A model generated the notes under the pieces. It was given only the letters and a program-made list of their open reading frames with translations. It was not told the DNA's origin and did not search any database. A stretch of 8,450 nucleotides of DNA. Source: an uncultured Clostridia bacterium. Its GTDB lineage: Bacteria; Bacillota; Clostridia; Oscillospirales; Ruminococcaceae. Both the position numbers and the translations under genes were made by a program. Positions 1 to 5,333 of the stretch are shown piece after piece. The stretch covers positions 1-8,450 of the forward strand of contig CAMOFU010000095.1 in NCBI GenBank assembly GCA_946613705.1. The letters are read 5' to 3'. Every line of letters starts with the position of its first letter. Within the stretch, counting starts at the first letter, position 1.

Positions 1-239
1 TTCCACCAATACTCATAGACCCTCTTGTACCTGCCGCCGTCGGGAACGTCACGGGCTCGGCGCACCGCACGGTTAGCCTGCCTGCGGAGATATCCTGCGC
101 GGGGATAGTCACTGATATAGTATCTCACTGCCCTGCGTTTTCCTGTGTCATAATATGCTCCGCCCGTTACTCCGCGCCCTGTCAGGGAACACAGCTTTTT
201 CAATCTATGTTTCCTCTTTTGGCTCCTGTGCCAGCCCAT
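1..239 (-). CDS. Small, highly basic hypothetical protein (3' end outside window)
   Basis: An open frame of 79 complete codons runs from an ATG at 239-237 to the left edge with no stop, so the C-terminus is missing. The start is supported by a purine-rich site reading AAAGGGG at 247-253, 7 nt upstream. The product is rich in Arg, Lys and Tyr. It begins MGWHRSQKRKHRLKK, has a Gly-Tyr segment (GGAYYDTGKR, residues 27-36), a run of Arg residues around 52-72, and ends in view with YKRVYEYWW. It has no signal peptide or membrane helix. The charge suggests binding to nucleic acid or another polyanion, but that is inference. I do not recognise a named family. It lies 44 nt downstream of the 545-residue membrane protein gene on the same strand, with no clear terminator between, so the two are probably co-transcribed. 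Confidence 0.72.
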   Translation of the reverse strand, partial: MGWHRSQKRKHRLKKLCSLTGRGVTGGAYYDTGKRRAVRYYISDYPRAGYLRRQANRAVRRARDVPDGGRYKRVYEYWW

Positions 240-283
240 GCTGCCGCCCCTTTCTCTGTTCTGTATTCTGTATTTTGTATCGT

Positions 284-1921
284 TCACAGCTCGGCCTTTC
301 TGAACAGCTCCTTCTCCCTTTTGCCGATCTTTGTGACAGCACCTGCTTCCGTCAGCATATCCGCAAGTTCCCTTGCAGATGCATGGGAAAGCCATGTCAG
401 TGTCAGTGTGTGCTCGGCGATGCTTTTATCGTTGAGCTTCACTTTTTTATTTTCAAATGTCTGAAACAGCGTCAGCAGCTTTTTATTGTAGGGCTTCAGC
501 AGCAGCTCTCTGCGGAATACCGCCGTTACTTCGTAATAGTCAAGAGCTATGTCCTCGATATAGTCCAGCGGCAGCTTTTTTGTGGTATCGTCAAGAAAGC
601 TTTTTTGCTCAAAGTACGTTTTTTTGCCGATGGACGCGATCTCTTTTTTGAATGACTCGTATTCCTCATCGTCCTCGTCATCATCGTCAAATTCTTCGTA
701 CAGCTCATCGTCGAGTATCTCGCTGAGGTCATCGTCGTCGAATGCTCTTCCGGAATTAAAGCTGTTTCTTATCATGTTATATGCAGACCCCATTCTCCAA
801 AGGTTGTCGCGCTTGTCGGAGTATTGCTTTTTCAGGGCTTCTTTCTTTTGCTCATCGGTTTTTTCACTTGCCCAGAATATCAGAAAGCTTAATGCAGTCA
901 GCGAGCCGAAGAACAACCACGTACTGCGCTGAGCCCAGAATGAATCTGGTGTTCTGCGCTTGATGTCGGAATATATCAAGCCGATGATAGTAAGCAGCAG
1001 TAATATGAGAGCAGCAAGTGCGGAAAGCGCAGTCAGCGGGCTTACGTATTTTTCAGCTGCGTTCTTCTGTGCGAATGCCTCCTGAGCAAGAGCATTAGTC
1101 TTGCTTTCCTCCAGCTTCGGCGGAGCGATAACACCATTGTCGGCGGCAGAGATGATCTGCTGCACCTTTTCATTTATAAGATACTCCTTTACCCCGTCGC
1201 TGTCGGCGCACTCTTTCAGCCAGCGCTCGCGGGCTTCCTTGGCAGAGATCAGGCTGTCGCCGCAGCGGTAGGCCGTCCAGACCGCGCCCTCGGAATAGGA
1301 ACGGTAGTCGGGGCAGTGGTCGGGCTGCCAGAGATCGAATGCCGTCTTGCGCGGTATCACCTTGTCGGAGCCGTCAAGAAAGAACTGCCAGAAATCGTCC
1401 TTCGGGTCGTATTCAAGATATGAAGGAGCGTGCAGCTGCTGCCAGCGGAGACGTGCCTGCTTAGTGTCGAGGTAATCGCCGCGCTCGTCGTAGTAATAAT
1501 AGTACTCGTTATTGCGGTCGTATTCGGTGTAGCTGACTGCCATTTCTTTGCGCTTTTTCTCCTGCTGATAGTCCAGCTTGCGCTGATAGCTATCCTCCTC
1601 CTCACGGGCTCTGATCTCTGCGCTCCTACGCTCAAATTTCAGCATCTCCCGGGCGTGCTCCTCCTCGCGTCTTTGCCTTTCACTCTCGCGGTACTCCTGA
1701 GCCTGTGCGAGCCTGCGCTCCGATTCCTCTCGCTCCCGAAGCAGTCTGCGCTGCGACTCCTCCTGCTTTTTGATAAGCTCTTCCTGCTCACGGCGCTCCC
1801 TGTCGCCGTTCATCCGCTTACGCTCATTTTCGATCATTTCAAGATTGCGGGCCATGATAGTGCGCTTGGTTGGGTCTAACGGCTTGGTGAGATCAAACTG
1901 CTGATCATCGTTGTATGCCAT
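284..1921 (-). CDS. Coiled-coil membrane protein with three ~37-residue repeats, function unknown
   Basis: 545 residues from the ATG at 1921-1919. This start has GAAAGGAG 8 nt upstream. An in-frame ATG 14 codons further up would place the start inside the apparent promoter, so it is rejected. Domains seen: a polar N-terminus (1-20); a long Arg/Glu/Gln coiled coil (about 24-126); three tandem repeats of about 37 residues (about 131-241) with an aromatic-rich strand, a Gly/Asp turn, then K-x-A-x3-W (for example KQARLRW, KTAFDLW, KEARERW); two hydrophobic helices (about 294-317 and 333-351); an Asp/Glu-rich stretch (about 394-422); and a C-terminal domain (about 430-545). There is no signal peptide. 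Both long soluble parts are probably cytoplasmic, with a short hairpin through the membrane. The layout suggests a membrane-tethered scaffold, but no enzyme motif is visible and I recognise no family. It has its own promoter. Confidence 0.88.
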   Translation of the reverse strand: MAYNDDQQFDLTKPLDPTKRTIMARNLEMIENERKRMNGDRERREQEELIKKQEESQRRLLREREESERRLAQAQEYRESERQRREEEHAREMLKFERRSAEIRAREEEDSYQRKLDYQQEKKRKEMAVSYTEYDRNNEYYYYYDERGDYLDTKQARLRWQQLHAPSYLEYDPKDDFWQFFLDGSDKVIPRKTAFDLWQPDHCPDYRSYSEGAVWTAYRCGDSLISAKEARERWLKECADSDGVKEYLINEKVQQIISAADNGVIAPPKLEESKTNALAQEAFAQKNAAEKYVSPLTALSALAALILLLLTIIGLIYSDIKRRTPDSFWAQRSTWLFFGSLTALSFLIFWASEKTDEQKKEALKKQYSDKRDNLWRMGSAYNMIRNSFNSGRAFDDDDLSEILDDELYEEFDDDDEDDEEYESFKKEIASIGKKTYFEQKSFLDDTTKKLPLDYIEDIALDYYEVTAVFRRELLLKPYNKKLLTLFQTFENKKVKLNDKSIAEHTLTLTWLSHASARELADMLTEAGAVTKIGKREKELFRKAEL

Positions 1922-1953
1922 AGCAAATACTCCTTTCGTATTGGTATGTGTTA

Positions 1954-1962
1954 AGTATAGCA
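1954..1962 (-). promoter_or_regulatory. TG-extended -10 promoter of the 545-residue protein gene
   Basis: On the minus strand the site reads TGC followed by TATACT, a near-consensus extended -10 element. I see no good -35 at 16-18 nt, which extended -10 promoters tolerate. Transcription would begin near 1947, giving a leader of about 26 nt that carries the GAAAGGAG ribosome binding site. Confidence 0.6.
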
Positions 1963-2019
1963 TACAGGTCGCGTAGGATATTGAGCAGCTGCGTTTGAAA
2001 CCGATGCAGCTTCATTTCA

Positions 2020-2088
2020 TTAAGATTTTTTTGAACAGTCAAATATACCAAAGATCAGCGCCAGTGCAATAATAATTATCCAGAACAA
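2020..2088 (-). CDS. Possible 22-residue hydrophobic peptide (TTG start)
   Basis: A short frame starts at a TTG (2088-2086) placed 8 nt after a strong ribosome binding site, GGGAGGTG (2097-2104), and stops at TAA (2022-2020). The peptide would be MFWIIIIALALIFGIFDCSKKS: one membrane helix of about 15 residues and a short polar tail ending in Lys-Lys-Ser. A TATAAT box lies upstream at 2152-2157. The strong ribosome site, the hydrophobic-then-basic pattern and the neighbouring peptide gene of similar design support a real small gene. The non-ATG start and tiny size argue for caution. No ATG start lies in this frame. Function unknown; small single-helix peptides can be toxins, transporter subunits or regulators. 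Confidence 0.4.
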   Translation of the reverse strand: MFWIIIIALALIFGIFDCSKKS

Positions 2089-2151
2089 AACACGTTCACC
2101 TCCCGAACAACTGATAGTACCGAACGAGACCGTTCCTCTTTTGCTGATACC

Positions 2152-2157
2152 ATTATA
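2152..2157 (-). promoter_or_regulatory. Possible -10 box for the 22-residue peptide
   Basis: The minus strand reads TATAAT here, a perfect -10 hexamer, about 48 nt upstream of the GGGAGGTG ribosome site. No convincing -35 lies 16-18 nt further up; a TTGAAC is present but only 11 nt away. Treated as tentative. Confidence 0.35.
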
Positions 2158-2210
2158 CCGCAGCAGTTGTTCAATATATATACCGCTAAAATGTTTTGCT
2201 GAAAAGAGAA

Positions 2211-2241
2211 CTCCGCACAGCCGTATCTCAGCCGTGCGGAG
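2211..2241 (-). terminator. Hairpin terminator after the 34-residue peptide gene, possibly bidirectional
   Basis: CTCCGCAC (2211-2218) pairs perfectly with GTGCGGAG (2234-2241). Further G-C and wobble pairs inside extend the stem to about 12 bp around a 7-nt loop. Reading leftward, the stem is preceded by an A-rich stretch and followed by TTCTCTTTTC, and it lies 32 nt after the TAA of the small membrane peptide gene. On the other strand it is followed by CCTTTTAAA, so weak termination in that direction is possible. Confidence 0.65.
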
Positions 2242-2273
2242 CCTTTTAAAGGAGGTGTCTTTATGTCAAAGAG

Positions 2274-2378
2274 TTATTTCTTTTTCCCGAAGAAGATGTC
2301 AAACAGTATGTCCCAGCCTGCGCTGCAAAGCAGATAGATCACTATAAACAATGCGATCAGTCCGAGTATTTCCCACAT
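2274..2378 (-). CDS. 34-residue single-pass membrane peptide
   Basis: The ATG at 2378-2376 follows a GAAGGAG site with 9 nt spacing. Another ATG nine bases upstream (2387-2385) directly abuts the ribosome site and is less likely. The peptide begins MWEILGLIALFIVIYLLCSAG (21 residues, one hydrophobic helix including a Cys) and continues WDILFDIFFGKKK, an amphipathic aromatic stretch with a basic end. It has its own extended -10 promoter and is followed by a hairpin terminator, so it looks like an independent one-gene unit. It sits 51 nt after the WYL regulator gene on the same strand and may also receive read-through. No family is recognised. Size and shape fit small membrane peptides in general, including type I toxins, but nothing here proves toxicity. 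Confidence 0.62.
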   Translation of the reverse strand: MWEILGLIALFIVIYLLCSAGWDILFDIFFGKKK

Positions 2379-2403
2379 ACCGCTCATCTCCTTCACCGAT
2401 AAC

Positions 2404-2412
2404 AGTATATCA
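2404..2412 (-). promoter_or_regulatory. TG-extended -10 promoter of the 34-residue peptide gene
   Basis: The minus strand reads TGA then TATACT, an extended -10 element. A start near 2397 would give a leader of about 20 nt containing the GAAGGAG site. No clear -35 is seen. It lies in the gap after the WYL regulator stop codon. Confidence 0.55.
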
Positions 2413-2429
2413 TATCAGATGTTCGGAAG

Positions 2430-3404
2430 TTATACATCTGAATACATTTCGGAAACCTTTTTCACTTCCTCTGCAAATCCCTGCCTTATATCCTTTGGAG
2501 CAGTGATCTCAATGCCGTCGCCGTAGTGCATCACCCATAGATAAAACTGCTTGTTTATCCCGCAGTTCGCCCGTACGACTGCATAGTCTTTGCTGTCAAA
2601 ATCATCACGGGAGCTGACGGTGTCTCCAAGCTGTTCAAGCATCTCGTCCAGCAGATAGCGCTTGATCTTGAAGGTAACGATCTCAAAGCGTTCTATAGAA
2701 AACACATCGGCAACAAAGCCCCGAACCTTTTCCTCCTGCGGAGGTTTAGCCTTGCTGACCTCTCCGCCCAGAATGTTTTTTATTCGGTCAACGCGGTATG
2801 TGCGGAACTGCTCCGTCTCCTCGTTGAAGCAGCGCAGATAGAACCTCTCGTTTTTATACATGACCTTGACGGGCAGCATATTCCTGTACTTATCATAATA
2901 CTTGACTTGTTTGTCGGTGTTGAATTTGCCGTAGCTGAAATTGATCTTGCGGTGCTCTGCGATGAGCCTGTGGATCGTATCAAGATTGCCCAGCAGATCG
3001 CGCTGGATTCTGCCGATATCATTGATCTCTATGCGGCTTATCAGATTTCTGATCTCCGAGTCCGAGCACATACTCTTGAATTTTTTTATCAGCTCCTGCT
3101 TCTGCCTGGAGGACAGGAACTTGTTTATCGAGACAGAGTCCACAAGAAAGCGGAGCTCACCCACGGTAAAGCCACTGCCTTTGAGGGTGTAGTATGCGGT
3201 ATTATGCGCTCCGTTGGTCTTTCGGATATCATAGCCCATAGTTTCAAGGCGCTCGATATCACGCCGTATCGTCAGAACGGAAACACTGTCCATACCGAAA
3301 TAATTTGCAAGGTGGTCCTGTATCTCACGGATAGTCACCCCATGCTTGTCATCGGTGGCACGGGTCAGGTAGTTGAGTATGTGGATTATTCGTTCGTGAT
3401 CCAT
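2430..3404 (-). CDS. WYL-domain transcriptional regulator
   Basis: 324 residues, a normal length for the family. Start ATG at 3404-3402 has AAGGAG 5 nt upstream. The N-terminus holds a winged helix-turn-helix (about 1-72; the segment VLTIRRDIERLETMGYDI at 43-60 fits the recognition helix and wing). A linker helix region follows, then the WYL domain (about 145-212). Its signature is present with Phe in place of Trp, FYL at 188-190, followed by the usual Arg-rich RTYRVDRI (201-208). A C-terminal extension (about 235-320, with DGIEITAP at 296-303) matches the WCX part. WYL domains are known to sense ligands, often nucleic acids or nucleotides, and many control DNA-damage or phage-defence genes. 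The gene starts 9 nt after the nuclease stop codon, so the two are probably translationally coupled, and it may regulate that operon; the regulatory role is inference. Confidence 0.9.
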   Translation of the reverse strand: MDHERIIHILNYLTRATDDKHGVTIREIQDHLANYFGMDSVSVLTIRRDIERLETMGYDIRKTNGAHNTAYYTLKGSGFTVGELRFLVDSVSINKFLSSRQKQELIKKFKSMCSDSEIRNLISRIEINDIGRIQRDLLGNLDTIHRLIAEHRKINFSYGKFNTDKQVKYYDKYRNMLPVKVMYKNERFYLRCFNEETEQFRTYRVDRIKNILGGEVSKAKPPQEEKVRGFVADVFSIERFEIVTFKIKRYLLDEMLEQLGDTVSSRDDFDSKDYAVVRANCGINKQFYLWVMHYGDGIEITAPKDIRQGFAEEVKKVSEMYSDV

Positions 3405-3413
3405 GGTCTCTCC

Positions 3414-4904
3414 TTATCTTACAGCCTCTTTCAGCTTTCTCAACACCTTGACCATTGCATAGGTATCAAGTCCGCAGTATTTCAGAAGGTTTGCTCTTAT
3501 CTCTGCGATCTCCTCGGGAGTGTGAGAGGTCATCTCCGCAAATGCAGCCGATGCCTCACTGCCGTTGTGTACTCCTTCAAGATTGTGATAGTCAAGCTCG
3601 GGATCGTCGGGATAAAGAGCAGGCAGGACATACTTTATCGAATACGAGCCCTGCATGGCTGCACTGTAATAGCTCTGCTCCTTGAATGGTATCATCAGAT
3701 CGTGCATATTGCCGTGGATATCCATAAGTGCATCAGCGAGGTCGGGGAAGGTCTCGGCAAGCCGCTTTATGACCGTTTTCTCAAAGCTCATATTAAACGC
3801 CAGCGAACAGACTCCCTTCGGGATATCATTTACAAGCTGTTCTGCAAGGGCTCGCCGCGGGTCGGTGCCTTCCTTGGCTAAGAACTCCCTGTGTTCAAGA
3901 GTTCCGTCCTCATGCTCAATGTGCAGCGAATACTGGAAAGGTATCTGCTGATAGGGGCTGATGCCGTCAAACTCGGGGACGGGCTGCTGATAGGTCTCAA
4001 AGTCAAGGTGATACAGAGGATAAGTCAGCGTGCCGAGAAACTCGTTTATCTTAGGTTTATCCACCTCGTCGGGCGCATTGTTCAGGATAGCTTCCATCTG
4101 CCTGCGATGCTTTGCGCTGAGCTTTATCTGCTTGGCATTTGCAAGCAGGTCTTCATAAGAAACTATCCCGTTATGATAGTGCTTGTACTTCGTCTTAGCC
4201 TGCATTCCCGCAAGGTCAAACACAGAATGCTCGGGCAGATGTCTGCCGCAGTATTTTTTGTATGCACACTCATAAGGCTTTTCGCAGTAGGTGTCGATGT
4301 CACGCTCGGGCTCGGCTTCGACAGAAATGTAATCCCTGATCGCACCGATAGTTTCCGCAACACGATCATAGTTTGCAGCCGCCTGCTCGGTGCAATCCTC
4401 CATCTTAAACAGACCTTTCAGGTCAAGCTCTCCGCTCTTAACATAAAAAGCGTTCAGGTGCATATTGAAAACACGCTTCACATTGATGCCGCAGTTTTTC
4501 AGGACATAATACTGGAACGACATATCCTCGATGTAGATATCGGTCAGGTGGGTGGAGCTTTTCACCTCAACGATGTCCCAGCCGTCGCCGTTCTTATGGA
4601 GGATATCCACAGCACAGTAAAGACCGTCGGTCATAAAGGCGGCCTCGGCAATGTTCTCTGCCCCGGCGTCGATGAACTTCTGCGTTTTAGCGGTCATCTC
4701 TGATTTATCATAGGAGAAGTCCACAAGGGAGTATTCCCCGAAATAGCTTCTTGCAAGGTCGCCCACAAGGTTGCCGTTTTCCATAACGGTCTCTGAGAGG
4801 ACGTTCTCTGCCTCCTCGGGCTTGAAGTGATCGAGCCAGAGCATTTTCGGGCACTGAAAGCCCTTGCAGTAGCGTGATTTGCTGAGATCGGTGATGAGTG
4901 ACAT
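3414..4904 (-). CDS. DUF2779 protein: Cas4/RecB-like Fe-S nuclease fused to DEDD exonuclease
   Basis: 496 residues, start ATG at 4904-4902 with AGGAGGT 7 nt upstream. The N-terminal half resembles Cas4/RecB-type PD-(D/E)xK nucleases: the early CPKMLW (C18), G44-x3-G48, D100, E113-V-K115 and the later Q131. C18 with C207, C213 and C219 (C-x5-C-x5-C) matches the four-cysteine iron-sulfur arrangement of Cas4/AddB enzymes. The C-terminal half (about 295-490) is the DUF2779 region, which has an RNase H-like DEDD exonuclease look: D301-F-E303 (Exo I), FNMSFEK (370-376, Exo II-like), D402, and Y476-x3-D480 (Exo III, DEDDy form). The reading is a two-nuclease protein acting on DNA ends or RNA; the substrate is unknown. 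It heads an operon with the WYL regulator. Domain assignment is by motif reading, and activity is inferred. Confidence 0.88.
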   Translation of the reverse strand: MSLITDLSKSRYCKGFQCPKMLWLDHFKPEEAENVLSETVMENGNLVGDLARSYFGEYSLVDFSYDKSEMTAKTQKFIDAGAENIAEAAFMTDGLYCAVDILHKNGDGWDIVEVKSSTHLTDIYIEDMSFQYYVLKNCGINVKRVFNMHLNAFYVKSGELDLKGLFKMEDCTEQAAANYDRVAETIGAIRDYISVEAEPERDIDTYCEKPYECAYKKYCGRHLPEHSVFDLAGMQAKTKYKHYHNGIVSYEDLLANAKQIKLSAKHRRQMEAILNNAPDEVDKPKINEFLGTLTYPLYHLDFETYQQPVPEFDGISPYQQIPFQYSLHIEHEDGTLEHREFLAKEGTDPRRALAEQLVNDIPKGVCSLAFNMSFEKTVIKRLAETFPDLADALMDIHGNMHDLMIPFKEQSYYSAAMQGSYSIKYVLPALYPDDPELDYHNLEGVHNGSEASAAFAEMTSHTPEEIAEIRANLLKYCGLDTYAMVKVLRKLKEAVR

Positions 4905-5033
4905 GGTGGGTACCTCCTGCCTTTCAATGCTTTATACGGTCAGCATACTGATCGCGGCCCGATTTCACCAAAGCCGCTCCGATCGGTGCTTCGGCGCTGC
5001 CAAAACGCACAGCGGCAGACAGGCACCGTTATT
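4905..5033 (-). promoter_or_regulatory. Structured 5' leader of the nuclease operon
   Basis: About 130 nt separate the expected transcription start (near 5033) from the ATG. At its 5' end, GGTGC/GCACC (4985-4989 with 5023-5027) encloses two competing inner stems, CTGCC/GGCAG (4997-5001 with 5014-5018) and CGCTG/CAGCG (4995-4999 with 5010-5014). A second hairpin at 4950-4984 pairs GATC plus GCGGC with GCCGC plus GATC around a 3-nt bulge. I recognise no known riboswitch class. The leader may simply stabilise the mRNA or act as a regulatory RNA. Confidence 0.4.
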
Positions 5034-5039
5034 AATAAT

Positions 5040-5068
5040 ATTATACCATTCAGCGAGCAAAATGTCAA
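5040..5068 (-). promoter_or_regulatory. Consensus sigma-A promoter of the nuclease/WYL operon
   Basis: On the minus strand TTGACA (5063-5068) and TATAAT (5040-5045) are both perfect consensus hexamers, separated by exactly 17 nt. Unless repressed, this should be a strong housekeeping promoter. A strong promoter ahead of a nuclease and a regulator fits repression by the regulator, but no operator has been proven. Confidence 0.85.
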
Positions 5069-5075
5069 TAATTTT

Positions 5076-5130
5076 TGTTGAATATCATCAAGTGCGGAGA
5101 TAGAGCTGCCATTAAGCACAACATTCAACA
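5076..5130. repeat. 8-bp inverted repeat upstream of the nuclease promoter
   Basis: TGTTGAAT (5076-5083) and ATTCAACA (5123-5130) form perfect inverted arms 39 nt apart, centre to centre about 47 bp. The near arm is 8 bp upstream of the -35 box of the nuclease operon. It could be a pair of half-sites for a dimeric regulator such as the WYL protein, but arms of this length in AT-rich DNA can arise by chance. The rest of the gap up to about 5220 shows no convincing gene. Confidence 0.3.
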
Positions 5131-5221
5131 TTCTTTGATCTCAGCGGGCTCATAGTCGTTTCGTCATACAATGCCATGTTATCCGAGAAGCTGCCGAAAT
5201 AGTATTTCTGTCAAACAACAC

Positions 5222-5251
5222 TTGACGTTTCAGTGATATTTATGCTATACT
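5222..5251 (+). promoter_or_regulatory. Promoter of the MATE transporter gene
   Basis: TTGACG (5222-5227, one mismatch to consensus) and TATACT (5246-5251) are 18 nt apart, and the -10 is TG-extended (TGC before it). Expected start is near 5258, leaving a leader of about 75 nt. Confidence 0.75.
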
Positions 5252-5259
5252 TATTGTGT

Positions 5260-5284
5260 AAGCACTGCATATTCAGTGTGCTTG
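5260..5284 (+). promoter_or_regulatory. Hairpin at the 5' end of the MATE transcript
   Basis: AAGCACTG and CAGTGTGCTT pair around a short CATATT loop with a 2-nt bulge. It would sit at the very 5' end of the mRNA and may stabilise it or affect start-up. There is no T-run after it, so it is not a terminator. Confidence 0.35.
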
Positions 5285-5333
5285 CATTCGATCGCTGTAT
5301 TATTACAAAAACAGCAGTAATGGAGGGAAAAAA

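Noticed and set aside
1430..1879. Plus-strand hydrophobic 149-codon frame resembling a membrane protein
   Set aside because: The Leu/Val-rich product is the antisense reading of the Glu/Arg/Gln-rich coiled coil; no ribosome site or promoter.
1985..2013. Inverted repeat AGCTGC/GCAGCT as a terminator
   Set aside because: The arms are only 6 bp with a 13-nt loop, and no T-run follows on the minus strand. On the plus strand the T-run is too far away.
2141..2347. Plus-strand 68-codon frame in the gap between the repeat protein and the WYL gene
   Set aside because: It reads through a terminator hairpin and lacks a ribosome site; the opposite strand has better small-gene evidence.
2907..3881. Long plus-strand 324-codon frame
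   Set aside because: It lies antisense to the WYL regulator and nuclease genes, both well supported by motifs and ribosome sites. It is a shadow produced by their codon use.
3891..4703. Plus-strand 270-codon frame
   Set aside because: Antisense shadow of the DUF2779 gene, with no ribosome site or recognisable domain.
4940..5131. Minus-strand 63-codon frame upstream of the nuclease gene
   Set aside because: It runs across the perfect promoter and the structured leader, has no ribosome site, and its product shows no coherent features.
5112..5177. Minus-strand 21-codon frame (MALYDETTMSPL...) in the divergent intergenic gap
   Set aside because: The residues look protein-like and could be a remnant of a lost gene, but there is no ribosome site or promoter and only about 31 codons are open. 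Too weak to annotate.
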